Shown: positions 9,925 to 22,010, counted from the first letter of the stretch. The stretch is 64,000 nt of DNA from Sepioteuthis lessoniana (GCA_963585895.1 OY757939.1:37870119-37934118), one strand, 5' to 3'. Translations and numbers: made by a program. Notes: generated by a model not told the origin, from the letters alone.

Positions 9925-10480
9925 AAAGGGCATTGATGTGTGTAACGTAATGGCCGAAGGATTTCGGTTCATGCCTTTGGGTTTAGTTAGGCTGAGAACC
10001 TTTCGGCTCAGCACATGGGTCAGTTAGGTGCGAACTTGATGCAGGTGTTAACGCAGGTGCGCGCGGGCGGACGAAGGTGTCACTCAGAGATGTCACAATA
10101 GTCCGAGACGAAACGGGTGACGGAGTGCGTGTGACGTCACGAACCGGAAGCGCGCAGAGGTTTGTGGAGAATTGAAAGAAAGTTAGGGAATTGAGTACTA
10201 GACGCCAAACGAGGAGGATCGATTTTTGGAGCTCGCAGACGCGAGGCGAACTTGCGCCCTATGGGGGCCGCTTGAGATGGGGGCCAAATGAATAAGACGG
10301 CATAGCGATATTGTGACTCTCCTCCTTATGTCGAAACCTTTAACTCAAAGTTAATAAAAAGGTTTCGTACCTGAACAAGAAGTCGTTACGTGTTTTCGAA
10401 TTTCGAGATTCCTATGTTCTTTATATGTTCTAACGTTATGAACATTATATGTCTATTTCGCACATGGCGTTAATTGTGGC
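9925..10480 (+). repeat. CpG-rich block, possible LTR remnant
   Basis: CpG density and GC are clearly raised between about 10020 and 10290 (for example GGTGCGCGCGGGCGGACG and GTGACGTCACGAACCGG). It ends with AATAAAAAGGTTTCGTACC, similar to the AAAAAGG...GTACC ending of the GC-rich repeats at 1 and 50930. A poly(A) signal after a CpG-rich stretch fits an LTR, but no partner LTR, primer-binding site or internal protein is visible. A CRE-like TGACGTCA palindrome is at 10132-10139. The origin remains unknown. Confidence 0.35.
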
Positions 10481-10639
10481 TATGTAACATGTGAAGTGGC
10501 TGCTCCAGTTGGACTTTGAAATCGGTTAGTCAATTTCATTTTACCTGCTGCAAAGTCATTCTGCGGGTATTGGTAATGTGCTGAGAAAGGAAGTCTTTTA
10601 CCTACCAAACTACCAGCAGACTTTACCCGATTTCTACAT

Positions 10640-10757
10640 TTCTTTTTCTTTTTCTTTTTTTTTTTCGTTATCAATAACGTCTTTCTTTCTTTCTTTCTTT
10701 CTTTCTCAACTATCAACGTCTTTCTTTCTTTCTTTCTTTCTTTCTCAACTATCAACG

Positions 10758-10789
<32 letters not shown>

Positions 10790-10800
10790 TACTCTGAACG

Positions 10801-10840
<40 letters not shown>

Positions 10841-10893
10841 ACCATTATAATATTTCTTTCTTTATCTCTTATTTGCTACTTTTCTCTCTTACT

Positions 10894-10931
<38 letters not shown>

Positions 10932-11021
10932 CAATTACCAACAATTTCTTTCTTTCTTTCTTTCTTTCTTCATTACCATCATCATATTTGCTTTTTTCTT
11001 TATTATTAACAACTTTTCTCT

Positions 11022-11068
<47 letters not shown>

Positions 11069-11105
11069 ACCAACAACATCTTTCTTTCTTTCTTTCTGTT
11101 TACTC
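10640..11105. repeat. (CTTT)n and (CT)n microsatellite block
   Basis: Four (CTTT) runs, the first three followed by CAACTATCAACGT or similar links, form a higher-order array at 10680-10845. (CT) runs follow at 10899-10926 and 11030-11063, and further (CTTT) runs at 10945-10970 and 11080-11097. Confidence 0.9.
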
Positions 11106-11835
11106 AAGTGATTTGAAATGAATTTAGTCTACCAATACTCCATCATCCTCCATTCACTAACACGATTGATATCTTCCTCTCGAAAGCCATAGACAAGTAG
11201 AAATACTTATCCAAACGTAAATAATCCCGTCGCCGTTTATGATGAGGCACTATGCGAGTAGATACAAAAATGCGAAAGACGATAAACCAGTGTGGAATGT
11301 TTCATTATTTGCGGAGAACGGAACTTGGTCTTTTTCTTTTTTCTCTTTTTTTTTTTTCTTTTTTTATAAACGCCTTCAAATTCTTCATTTGGATTCTTTT
11401 CTGACATTTACGCCCCGAAGAAATGCATTTATATTTACTCACCCATAGAAAATAAACATTTCCTTAATGCGTTGCTCCATGATAAATGCGGAAACAAGAT
11501 GTAATATGGTTAATCTTTAAGCTATTACAATAAACCCGTTAACGACATCAGTAGCTCAGCAAATTAAAAGGGAGGTAACTCTTAGAGTTTCTTTCTTTTA
11601 TCACAAGATCAAGACATTAACAAACGAACAATGCTACATTGTTGAATTTGTTTACATTTCATTGGTTTATTTTTCGTCTTTTTTTTTCTTTTTTTAAAGT
11701 CTTATCCGAAATTTCCAAGAAATCTCATTATGAATGTTGCATTTCGGCAAATGGCTTTTATTTTCTCTCAAATTGATATTGTATGATATGGTCTAATTTA
11801 TAGGATTATCTTTTATTATTTCTTTTTTTCCTTTT
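11106..11835. other. No recognisable feature
   Basis: AT-rich with T runs at 11335-11365 and 11680. No gene or known repeat seen. Confidence 0.4.
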
Positions 11836-12355
11836 TTATGGCATATCAACCATTGTAGGTTATTTAATACCAAATCCATATTATAGGTAAAACCAGTTCT
11901 ATTTCAAACAATTCAGTTTAGCATAAGTACACAGTTTAGTTCTCTTCAACCCATAGATAGAACTTTATCAGGTGCTTCAACTCCGGGCTACAGTGAAACA
12001 GGGAGCAATGGCAATAAAGGGATACTCCGCATTCCCCAAACCTCCAGCATTACTGGAGTCTCACCATAAGATTATTTAATATTATATCCAGGACATTTGT
12101 TGGGGGAGTCTTACCCCTCTGCAGAGACACAGTCGGTGTATTCTGCTGCCCTAGCAAACCGGGCTAATATATAGAGAGAGTGGATCGGGGAGCAATGTCT
12201 AGAAAGGTATATTCCGCATCCCCCAAAGGTCCTGCATTACTGGAATCTTACCATCAGATTGTTTAGGGTTATACCCAGGACATTTGTTAGGGGAGTCTTA
12301 CCTTTTTGCAGAGAAGCTGTCGATGTACTCTACAGCCCTAGCCGACTGAGCCAGT
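11836..12355 (+). repeat. R1 copy with duplicated head
   Basis: Tail (TATGGCATATCAACCATTG), a short minisatellite part and a complete head end near 12160. A second head follows at 12181-12355 without a tail (CATTACTGGAATCTTACCAT, GGGGAGTCTTACC). The same head-head arrangement recurs at 21150-21645. Confidence 0.75.
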
Positions 12356-12664
12356 TTTCATTATTATTGATACTTAAATGCCGCTTTTGGCTGCTGTTGA
12401 GATCGATGTTAAATTACGTCCTAGTCATGAAGTATTTATTATAAATCAGTAAATAAATGTAAGGTTTAAGGTTTTTGGTATTTCCCTTGAAAAAATATAA
12501 AGCTTTAGATGAGCGCGAACGAAGACTCGTAGACTCAGCGAATTGTTTCACACCTCTCTTATATCAAAAATATTTCCTCAATTATTCTAAGGAACTAGTA
12601 ACTTTATTTCAAAATCAAAACGTTCCTAACAAGAACATCGTCATAGATTGCTTGGGTCGCGGAA
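12356..12664. other. No recognisable feature
   Basis: A 74-codon plus-strand frame (12475-12699) overlaps the S2 SINE at its end and is not supported. Confidence 0.4.
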
Positions 12665-12800
12665 GTCACCGTGGCCAATTGGTTAACGTAATGGACTGAG
12701 CAGATGTAGTTACCGAGTTCGAACTCAGGTCGCACTTATACGTTCAGTTTGATTTAATTAGGTCTTATGGCACATCAACCAGTGTAGGTTATCTAATGCC
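12665..12800 (+). repeat. S2 SINE, internally deleted
   Basis: A-box-like GTGGCCAATTGGTTAACG and B box GAGTTCGAACTC are followed directly by TATGGCACATCAACCAGTG. That last motif is the tail in the opposite sense, so S2 and R1 pieces probably abut here. Confidence 0.6.
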
Positions 12801-12844
12801 AAGTCTCTTTTTTTTATACATATATTAGTACGGAAATAAATTTA

Positions 12845-13075
12845 GTGGAAGGCAACCCGAAGGCTTCTTTTTTAATAGTTACTACACCAAGGTTTAAAGG
12901 ATAACGCTACTCTTTTCCCGGGATTAATCCACTTGACCCTTGACCCATACCTTATAATGCGGAATATGAAGCAAAGAGGCATCAAATACCATTTTTAAGT
13001 GTTTGGTATGACTCGACCTGGGATTGAACCCTGGTCTCCCGTACCATTGGCGAACCATTAGACTAATGGACCGGT
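12845..13075 (-). repeat. S1 tRNA-derived SINE
   Basis: On the minus strand it runs from a tRNA-like head (complement of TTGGCGAACCATTAGACTAA; B box GGTTCAATCCC) through CATACCAAACACTTAAAAAT to the 3' end that reads ACCCGAAGGCTTC in complement. About 230 bp, nearly complete. Internal A and B boxes would recruit pol III in an active copy. Confidence 0.8.
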
Positions 13076-13104
13076 TAACAAACAAATCGTGCCAATTGCA
13101 CTTG

Positions 13105-13385
13105 AAACAGTTCTGCTTCAAACAATTTCGTTTCGCGTAAGTACATAGTTTAGTTTGATTTGACCTATAGATTGGATGCTATCAGGTACTACCACTCCAG
13201 GCCACAGTGGACCGGTGAGCGATGGCAGTAAAGGGGTACTCCACATTCTCTGAAGCTCCATCATTACTGGAGCCATACCATGAGATTGTTTAGTGTTATA
13301 ATCAGTACGCTCGTTGAAGGAGTCTTACCCCTCCGCAGAGAAGCAGTCGGTGTATTCAACAGGCCGAGGCTACTGGGTCTGTTCG
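13105..13385 (+). repeat. R1 copy, head and core only
   Basis: Starts in the minisatellite (CAGTTCTGCTTCAAACAATT), has the core (TGACCTATAG) and a full head ending GTCGGTGTATTCAAC. It directly follows the S1 SINE, so S1 may have inserted in it. Confidence 0.7.
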
Positions 13386-13959
13386 GTTTCAGATTAATAA
13401 TCTAGAGGAATGCATAAGCCGTCTTATCCCCTTAGTTGTGGTTTGAATAGAACGTCTATTATTCTCCTACAGGGGTGGATTTATCATGAAATAACCCACA
13501 AAGATTGATATGCCATTAAAAAAAGAATCCAAACCATCACAGTATGCTCCTGATGACAAACTAGTCCGAGTCTTAAAAATGGCCAAAGAATAGCCTGAAA
13601 CACTCGAAAGGAAAATTATGGTCGGATTTAACGTTTACACTGGTGATAATGAAGTAATTTTTTTACTGGGGGATAATGCATCTTGTCACAGAGGAAAGAG
13701 AATTGAACCTTATCCTCAGTAAAAGCAAATAGAATCAATGACATGACCAGCGAATAGTGCTGGCCAAAAATTCATTGTGGAAATTCTTTTTAGTGCATAA
13801 AAAGACCTAATCACCAAAACATCTATTCAGTAAAAATCGGGAAATTTAGAACCACTTTAAAATAGAATATTATTTTGAATTAGTGAAAAAATGAAGATAG
13901 TCATAAAAACTCATAGAGGAGGGTCATTTGAAACAAGGGTTAGTTGGTTGGTTGGTTGG
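13386..13959. repeat. Tail fragment and unassigned DNA
   Basis: An S2/R1 tail fragment (ATAACCCACAAAGATTGATA) lies at 13485-13530. From 13825 to 13930 is a segment that recurs, diverged, at 14350-14475 (AGAACCACTTTAA, TTTAGTGAAA-like, ACAAAAACTC), flanking the next R1 copy. The rest is unassigned. Confidence 0.45.
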
Positions 13960-14340
13960 TTTTTACGGCGTATCAACACTTTTGGTGTCATTTAACGCCG
14001 AATTAAATTTCAAACAACTCAGTTTAGTATAAGTATAGTTTTTGTTTGAAAACAGTTAAATGTAAAAACAGTTCTCTTTCAAATAATTCAGTTTAGCATA
14101 AGTTCGTAGTTTAGTTCTATTTCACCGACATATAGGACCTTATTGAGTGCTACCACTCCAGGCCAGAGTGGACCTGGAAGCAATGGTAATGAAGGAGTGC
14201 TCTGCATTCCCCAAAGCTCCAATATTACTGTAACCTCGCCATCAGATTGTTTCGTGTTATATGCGGGACACCCGTTTGGCGGGATTTGCAGAGATGCAAC
14301 CAGTGTATTCTACAGCCCCAGTGGACTAGGCAATTGAGAC
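13960..14340 (+). repeat. R1 copy
   Basis: Tail (ACGGCGTATCAACAC), short minisatellite and a head with most landmarks (CATTCCCCAAAGCTCCAATA, CAGTGTATTCTACAGCCCC). The GTCTTACCCCTCTG segment is deleted. Confidence 0.75.
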
Positions 14341-14804
14341 AAGAGAAATAAGATCTATTAATAGGTATTTGGGAAAGTTAGAACCACTTTAATACATTTT
14401 CTTTATTTAGTGAAATCCGTGCCTGAAAGAATTAAAGATGCTATCACAAAAACTCGTCGAGGGGCACTAAATATCGATTCCATGTTTTTGTTTATAAATT
14501 CCATAATTTTTTCGTCACTATTGGGTTATCCCATAATATTTTTCTGTGCATAGCTTTGAAAAAATATGCGATTTATTTGAATAAATCAGTCTAGTTTGTT
14601 TAATATTTTATGGAGCGAGATTATTTAGCGAATAAATACAAATATTTTGCGTCTTATCTGTTACTAGTTTATTTACTGCTAAATAAAAAGCCTACGTGAA
14701 CATCTTAGTATAGAAATTCAATATTTTCTGCCAGGAGTAGTATATTCTGAGCCGAAGTTAGCGAGGTTAGCTTTTTAATGACGGGTCCATAGCATTTGTT
14801 AGTT
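14341..14804. other. Flanking duplicate and unassigned DNA
   Basis: 14350-14475 resembles 13825-13930 on the other side of the R1 copy. Beyond it I recognise nothing. Confidence 0.4.
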
Positions 14805-15455
14805 GGTTGGTTGGTTGGGGTTTATGGCATATCAGCCTTTGTTGGTTATTTAACACCAAATCCATTTTATGCGAATAGTTTGGTTGTTTGGGATTCATGG
14901 CATATCAATCTTTGTTGGTTATTCAATGCCAAATCTATTTTAAAATAAACAATCAGTTCTATTTCAAACACTTCAGTTCAGCATACATACACAGTTTAAT
15001 TGTCCAAGAAATTTCTATTTCAAGCTATTCAGTTCATTCAAATAGTTCTAATTCAGCTAATTCAGTTTATCATAAGTATAGATTTTGTTTACACGGTTAA
15101 CAATCAAAACAGTTCTATACAAACAATTCAGCTTAGCGTAGTATAGTTCCAATGTCAAGAACAGTTTCATTTCAAACGATTCAGTTTAGCATAAGTACGC
15201 AATATAAACGTAAGTAAACTGTTTAATTGTCAAAAACATTTCTATTTCAAGCTATTCTGTTTAGTCAAAAAGTTCGAATTCAAACAATTCAGTTCAACAT
15301 CAGTATGCCATTAGTTCTATTTAACCCATAGATATGGCCCTATCAGGTGCTACCATTCCGGGCCAGAGTGGACCTGGAAGCAATGGCAATGAAGGAGTGC
15401 TCTGCATTCCCCAAAGCTCCAGTATCACTGGAACCTTACCATCAGATTGTTTCGT
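14805..15455 (+). repeat. R1 copy with expanded minisatellite, head truncated
   Basis: Two tail units (14822 and 14898) precede about ten diverged minisatellite units containing ATTCAGTTTAGCATAAGTA-like text. The head breaks off after CAGATTGTTTCGTGTC at about 15458. Confidence 0.75.
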
Positions 15456-15689
15456 GTCAAATTAAGGAGGTCGTCAGATTTTGATAAATGATAAAATCGA
15501 AAGAGAAGAATTTCTCGATGGGAATGAAAGGGTTAGTTTTTGAGGTCCATAATAAACTCAAGTCTTTGGCGCTAGTATGGTAACTATAGACTAGAAATGG
15601 ACTGTTCCATTAAACAATGGGAGCTTCTAAAGACAAGCATTGAAGAGCTTAAGTTACCTCATGATGATATAAAGTAGCCTAGTCTTTAG
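15456..15689. other. No recognisable feature
   Basis: Lies between two R1 copies in opposite orientation; no family recognised. Confidence 0.4.
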
Positions 15690-16425
15690 AGGGAGGCGAT
15701 TGCCCAGTCTGCTGGGAGTGTAGAATACACCGACTCCACCTCTGCAGAGGTGTAAGACCCCCTTCCCCAACAAGCATCCAGGATATGACAATAAATAATC
15801 TATTGGTGAGGTTTCAGAGATGCTGGAGCTTTGAGGAATGTGGAGCACCCCTTTATTGCCATCACTCCCAGGTCCACTTTTGCCCGGCGTGGTAGCACCT
15901 GATAGGGCCCTATCTATGGATCAAATAGAACTAATCTGTGTACTTATGTTAAACTAAATTACTTGAACTGTTTTGCTATTTAAACTGCCTACTCACGCTA
16001 AACTGAATTGTTTGAATTAGAACTGTTTGACTAAACTGAATATCTTGAAACGGAAATGTTTTTTTTACAATTAAACTGTGTATTTACATTTAAACTGCGT
16101 ACTTATGCTAAACTGAATTGTTTGAAATGGAATTATTTTTTACTTTGAAACTGTACTTAGGTTAAACTGATTTTTTTTAAATAGAGCTGTTTTTACGTTT
16201 AACTGTGTAAACAAAATCTATACTTATACTAAACTGAATTGTTTGAATTTGAATTGTTTGACTAAATTGAATAGCTTGAAATAGAAATGTTTTTTGACAA
16301 GTAAACTGTGTACTTATGATAAACTGAATTTTTTTTAAGTAGAACTGTTTATTTGTATAAAAATGGATTTTGCATTGAATAACCTACAAAGGTTGATATG
16401 CCATAAAACCCAAACAACAAACCAA
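15690..16425 (-). repeat. R1 copy, near full length
   Basis: Read on the plus strand it starts with the inverted head (GTAGAATACACCGACTC, CTCTGCAGAGG), then the core (CTATCTATGGATCAAATAGA), about ten minisatellite units and the tail (GGTTGATATGCCATAAAACC). This orientation is SINE-like: head, core, tail. With the copy at 14805 it forms a large inverted pair. Confidence 0.8.
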
Positions 16426-16574
16426 CCAAATAAGGCAGGCGAATTTTGTATTTTCGCTTGATACTGAATAAAGTAAACGGGTGTCAATACTACTAGATCA
16501 TCGTTGTTTTTTACAGTTACATGTTAATTGACAAAGGGTATCATTTTATGAGAGATAGTTTAGTTTCTGTTTTG

Positions 16575-16642
16575 TTTTATATGTTTAATGGCATAACAAC
16601 CTTCACGTGTTATTTAATGACAAAGTTATCCTAATAGAAGAA
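16575..16642 (-). repeat. S2 tail fragment
   Basis: AATGGCATAACAACCTTCAC, then TTATCCTAATAGAAGAACAGTA: the S2 tail and core-proximal part in inverse sense. S1 interrupts it at 16643. Confidence 0.55.
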
Positions 16643-16885
16643 CAGTAAGTAAAGTTGACGACCTTAGTCGAGGGCGACCAGAAGGCTCCCTTTTCAATAG
16701 CTACTACACCGAGGTGTTGGGGAGGGCGCTACACCTTTGCCTGAATTGCTCCACGTTACCCTTGATACGTACCTTATATTGCTGAGTGTTAAGCAAGGAG
16801 GAACCAAGTACCATTTTTAAAGTCTTTGGTATGACGTGACCTGGGATTGAACCCAGGTCTCCGGGACCATTGGCGAATACTCTAA
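16643..16885 (-). repeat. S1 SINE, near full length
   Basis: Starts GTAAAGTTGACGACC and ends in the tRNA-like head (B box complement GGGATTGAACCC, then CCATTGGCGAATACTCTA). All S1 landmarks are in order. Confidence 0.8.
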
Positions 16886-16894
16886 TACGAAGCT

Positions 16895-16992
16895 TTCTGC
16901 TCAGATGTGGTACAAGACCCTATGAATGAGGCACCCAATGAGATTCGAACTCACTCATGAAGAGTAGCTTGCTAAGCACTACACTATCCGAT
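16895..16992 (-). repeat. tRNA-like sequence, probably another SINE head
   Basis: The minus strand reads GGGCGCATCGGATAGTGTAG, an acceptor-plus-A-box pattern, and later GAGTTCGAATCTC, a B box. Acceptor strands do not pair cleanly, so a functional tRNA gene is unlikely. It adjoins the S1 head. Confidence 0.5.
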
Positions 16993-17604
16993 GCGCCCAA
17001 AAACAAAACAGTAAGAGTGTGACACAATGGACCATGTTCAACATTACAATTAAAAAAATAGGAAAAGTATTGATTCAGACAATCTACATTTTATATAGCT
17101 GTTCTATGCTTGCAGCTAAAAAGAGGCACCCTTCCTCCGACCAACCGATTAGCACCAACCTCTAACCCAACGTGTCTCTTCGGGTTTCAAATCTCAACAA
17201 CTCGTTGAATCCAAAATTATCTTTTCTTATATAATACCTACTTAATCAAGTGGGAATGTGGAGCACCCCTTTATTGCCATCACTCCAAGTCATAATAGAA
17301 CACGTGTCATTAACTCTTATTTCTCCACACCGGTCACTAAGCCTAGATTTGTTTATTATCCACATCCTGTCTTCCATAACGTTATTTTGACATGAGGTGT
17401 TAAACCTGGTCACCACGTGGGCATGCATTTGAGCCTTTTGAGGAACTACACTTACATTTAAAGACTTGTAATTAGTCTACAACTTCATCAAGCAAAATGA
17501 TGAAATAATTAATATATTCAATTATCAGTAAAATAATTAATTACCACCCTAATTATTTTACTGGAATATTATTTAATCAATAGATGTGAAGATCAGTGGT
17601 ACAT
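16993..17604. other. Mostly unassigned; R1 head fragment at 17252-17290
   Basis: GGAATGTGGAGCACCCCTTT and GCCATCACTCC at 17252-17287 are an R1 head fragment in minus orientation. The rest shows nothing I recognise. Confidence 0.45.
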
Positions 17605-17690
17605 ACTTTTCCCAAAGGTATTAATCCGAAAATGAACGTAATAGATGGGAGTTCGAACTCGCTTACTACGATATCGTAGTCGTTAATTAT
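17605..17690 (-). repeat. S2 SINE fragment
   Basis: CCCAAAGGTATTAATCCG, then GGGAGTTCGAACTCGCTTAC, the inverted B box with its normal neighbours. Confidence 0.55.
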
Positions 17691-18934
17691 TTGATTAAGA
17701 TTTAATTAATATATTAAAATTCAATTATTTAAAAAAATCAAAATCTTTTATCATCTTTCAATAACTTTTTGAGAATATAGAGTGCTATCAGGTTTTACTG
17801 TGGAGATACGCAATTTTAATTGATCTTTGAAAAGGCTGTGGAAGGCTGTATTTATTGACTTAGGTTTCATGCGGTCTTAAGGCTGTAGGTTCCCCATTCT
17901 AAGTCTAGGATGTACCATACTTGCTCAAAAATTTTGCAGTGTTTGTAATTTTGATATATTTCCTGTCCCTTAAAACACGAAAACCAATCGTTTACGTGGC
18001 CTTTAAAACCAAGTAAGGACAACCTTTTTCGAGGAACAGGTCGCATTAAATGTGACTCATCCTTAGGTGAGCCGTACCTGCACTTAAAAAAATCCAGGTA
18101 AATTCCCGTTGAAGATTCCTTAACCATTTTCCCTTACAGAAGACTAACTGCGTAAGTATCTGTCTTAGAAATAGGGAAAAGTTGCTTTTTTTTTTCTCTT
18201 CGGTAAAGGAATCTTTTCCATAAAAACTGAAGTAATGGTGTAACATCACTGATATCAACGTAATTAATACACGTTGCTGTCGAGATACATGATGGAGAAA
18301 ATAAAAAGAAAAAAAAGATGAATACTTGAAAAACAAACAAACAATGTATTTAGTATGAATATGATCCGTGTATGGAAGAAAAATTGAATATTTTAATGAA
18401 CTGTAAATCAAATTTTTATTTCCTTTAAATTACAGGTGCGTATTTAACAATCTGACTATTAAATAATTTCCTTTGTCACTTTTAAATAGAAAGATAAAGT
18501 TAATGTAAAAATAGCTGATAAAAATGCACATAAAAATAGTAAGGCTGATTTTTGCTTGTTCTTTGACTTCTACGAAAAACGTGAACAAGCGAGAACGAAA
18601 CGAGACAAAGAAAATTTTAATAAAAGTTATTTTGCTCGTTAAATTAGACAGGCCATTGAGAAAGTACTGTAGACCAGCAGTTTGTCCACGACTAATTTAA
18701 AGAATGGGTTCGTTTAACCAGAAGAAGAACCTTTATCATGTCAATAATCGACTTGCATTCTCCGCTAAAAAAAATTTTTTTTACATCTTTATTTTTAATT
18801 TTTATTTATTTTTACTTATTTTTTTTTTTATTTAAAAAAAAATTTTGAGTCTTAAACATTTGCTGAGACGAGTTGACTTTTTATTAAGACGAGAAGAAAT
18901 TAGAAATAATTTTATTTGGCGTACTAAATGGGGA

Positions 18935-18935
<1 letters not shown>
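17691..18935. other. No recognisable feature
   Basis: Minus-strand frames at 17867-18127 (86 codons) and 18046-18411 (121 codons) overlap in different frames. The first is less biased in composition than most frames here, but I see no domain and no convincing splice signals. The rest is AT-rich with homopolymers near 18770-18845. Confidence 0.35.
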
Positions 18936-18937
<2 letters not shown>

Positions 18938-18997
<60 letters not shown>

Positions 18998-19080
18998 AGG
19001 AAACCTTATAGAATTTAGTTACAAAACTAAATAAACAATTGATCAGGAATAGGAATTTGTATTGATACAGAAAGATATAA

Positions 19081-19122
<42 letters not shown>

Positions 19123-19177
19123 GAGGGAATGAGAATTGAAGTGCGAACATATGAGAGAACAAAAATTGGTAGGATGA

Positions 19178-19274
<97 letters not shown>

Positions 19275-19275
19275 G
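18938..19275. repeat. (GA)n and (TA)n microsatellites
   Basis: (GA) at 18939-18997, (TA) at 19083-19121 and (GA) at 19191-19265. The Leu-Ser and Arg-Glu frames on both strands are artefacts of these tracts. Confidence 0.9.
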
Positions 19276-19878
19276 GAAAGAAAGAGAAAGGGAGATGTTC
19301 TCATTTACTAAAAATGTTAACAAATATGAATTTAGTACATAAAAATGGAGGGGAGAAAATACTGATAGATAGATAGATAGGTAGGAGAGACTGGGTGAGT
19401 TAGAGAGAGCTTAAGCTCTCCTCGAGCAAATACTAATTCTATATCCAGAGAAATATACAGGAATAATTTTCAACCAAAAATTAATTTTCTTGGAAGAATG
19501 TTTCTAGAAGTATTTCTTTTCCCGAACTTTCAGCTTAGAAGAATCAAACTTTAACATACGTAGAATATGGGTATGGCATCATGTCTTCCTGTAGAATATT
19601 GAATAATTCTTTAACATATCTATTGACTCCTATATGCTACTATCATTCCGAGACGGATCAATAGCAACGAAAGAGCCATCGCCCGATATCCTCAACTGGA
19701 GCCTCATCATGATGAACAGTTCAATGACATACCCAGAACAACAATCTTTTAGGTGTCTTAACCTCCTTCCCGTAGGGGGAGAGTATAAGCCCCGCCGTCG
19801 AGGCTTTTTTTATTTTGGGAGTGGGTAAAAATGTTACATATTTGGGAATGCAAAAGTTACTGTAATAGGTTTTTTCTT
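19276..19878. other. No recognisable feature
   Basis: A short (GATA)n at 19363-19382 and otherwise unassigned sequence. A weak resemblance of 19640-19690 to the R1 head is too degraded to call. Confidence 0.35.
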
Positions 19879-19879
19879 G

Positions 19880-20700
19880 GTTAGTTTTATGGCATATCAA
19901 CCATTGTAGGTTATGTAATGCCAAATCCTATTCATACATATATATCAAATATATAGAATTTGGTTTGGTTTCGTTTCGTTTCGTTTCGTTTTATGGCATA
20001 TCAACCATTGTATGTTATGTAATGCGAAATCCTCTTTATACATATGTAGGAAATACATATGATTTGGTTGGGTTGGGTTGGGTTTGGTTTTAAGGTATAT
20101 CAATCATTGTAGGTTATTTAATGACAAATCCTCTTTATACATATTTATTAAATATATAGAATTTTGTTTGGCTTGGTGTTATGTCATATCAACCATTGTA
20201 AGTTATTTAATACCATCTCCTATTTATACGTATATATTAAATATATAGAATTTGGTTTAGTTGGGTTTTATGGTATATCAACCATTGTAGGTTATTTAAT
20301 ACCATCTCTTATTTATACGTATATATTAAATATATAGGATTTGGTTTAGTTGGGTTTTATGGTATATCAACCATTGTAGGTTATTTAATACCATCTCCTC
20401 TTTATACGTATATATTGAATATATATGATTTGGTTTGGTAGGATTTTATGGCATATCAATTATTGTAGTTTATTGAATGTCAAATCCTCTTTATAGATAT
20501 ATATTGATAATATAGGATTTAGTTTGGTTTAGTTTTATGGCATAACAACTATTGGAGGTTATTCAATGCCTAATCCTCTTTATACATATATATTAAATAC
20601 ATAGGATTTGGTTTGGCTGGGTTTTGAGGCATATCAACTATTGCTGGTTTTTTAATGCCAAATCCTCTTTATACATATATATTAGATATGATTTGTAAAA
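19880..20700 (+). repeat. Tandem array of the R1/S2 tail, about nine units
   Basis: Units of roughly 88-102 bp begin near TATGGCATATCAACCATTG (19889, 19991, 20093, 20181, 20270, 20359, 20448, 20536, 20627) and carry AAATCCTCTTTATACATATA and a GGTTTGG-rich link. The unit is the tail of R1/S2 in inverse sense. The array joins the R1 body at its right end, so it is an expanded tail. Confidence 0.85.
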
Positions 20701-21645
20701 GCATTTTGTTCATAACATTTTGAAACGAACCTGGGCTCATATGTTAGTACACAGTTCAATGGTTTCAATTATAACTGCGTAACAGTGACAATTTTACATT
20801 AGTCATATTTTAGCCCACATTTACATAGATGTACATGATATATCAGAAATGGATTTGTTGGCAATTTCAGTTTTAAACGAGTGAAAACTAATTTAATTTC
20901 TTCAGTTAAATGGTTCCAATCATTGCTATTTAACACAAAAAATTCAATTCAGCATTACTCATTCGTTTGCGCACAGTTTAATGATTCCACGTATTGTTAT
21001 GTACCTCTAACAATTCAATTAAACATCTGTTATTTGTTGACACACAGTTAAATAATCTAACAGTTCTATTCCTAAGAATTCAATTTAGCCAAAGTCATTT
21101 GTTTACACACATTTAAAATGTTAAACACATCTGTTTGGTACATAGGTAAGAGCCTTTGAGGTACTACCACTCTGAACCTGAGTGGACCTGGAAGCAATGG
21201 CAATGAAGGGGTACTCCGAATTCCCCAAAGCTCCAGCATTACTGAAACCTCGCTATCAGATTGCTTAGTATTATATCCAGGACATTTGTCGGGAGATTCT
21301 TACAGAGATACAGTTGGTGTATACTACTTCCCTAGCCGGGATTATATATATAGAGAGAAAACCGGGGAGCAATGTCTATAAATGTATACTCTGCATTCCC
21401 CAAAGCTCCAGCATTACTGGAATCTTACCACTATCAGATTGTTTAGTGTCGTATCCAGGACCCTCATTAGGGGTGTCTTATCCCTCTGTAATGATCCAGT
21501 CGGTGTATTCAACAGCCCCAGCCGACTGGGCTCAGATGGTTTACTGTCATATCCAGGAAACTCGTTAGGGGGTATCTTACTCCTCTGCAGAGATGTAGTC
21601 AGTGTATTCTATAGCCCCCACATCAGCTGACAGGGTTACTTTTTT
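20701..21645 (+). repeat. R1 body with two to three heads
   Basis: Diverged minisatellite units (AACAATTCAATTTAGC-like) at 20740-21130 lead to a head at 21160-21340. A second head follows at 21375-21530 and a partial third at 21531-21645 (CATATCCAGGAAACTCGTTA). This is head multiplication similar to 12181. Confidence 0.75.
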
Positions 21646-22010
21646 CCTGATCATTGCAGATATTTATTAATAGAATTTTGAATGTTTCCGCCTTTTAAAA
21701 GCTACTCGTAAATTGAAATCAGAAGTGAAATCAATTGGTCTGTCATGTTCGTTTGCATTTAAATTTGTCTTTTTATTCAAGCTCTATTTATTGTAATGCA
21801 AAAATAAAAATGCTTTTCTTCACCATAAATCATTTTTTATAAACAATATTTTTACTTTATTCTTTTAAAATGATCATTTTTTAAAACCTCTGATAGGTGT
21901 TGTATATTGACCTCCGACCCGGTCAAGCTGACAAAGTAGGAAATGCACCAATGTAAATAACAGGTGCATCCGGTCGAGGAATATCAGGATATAACCTTGA
22001 CCGTGGACGG
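21646..22010. other. No recognisable feature
   Basis: AT-rich; nothing recognised. Confidence 0.4.

Noticed and set aside
11106..11835. Host gene exons
   Set aside because: I searched the larger repeat-free gaps here and elsewhere for conserved-looking frames with splice signals and found none I could defend.
16895..16992. Functional tRNA gene
   Set aside because: A- and B-box-like text exists but acceptor strands do not pair well and it adjoins a SINE; a tRNA-derived repeat is more likely.
17867..18411. Overlapping 86- and 121-codon minus-strand frames
   Set aside because: The 86-codon frame is not low-complexity, but I see no motif, no convincing splice sites and no support beyond being open.
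19640..19690. R1 head fragment
   Set aside because: A few short words match in order, but identity is too low to separate from chance.
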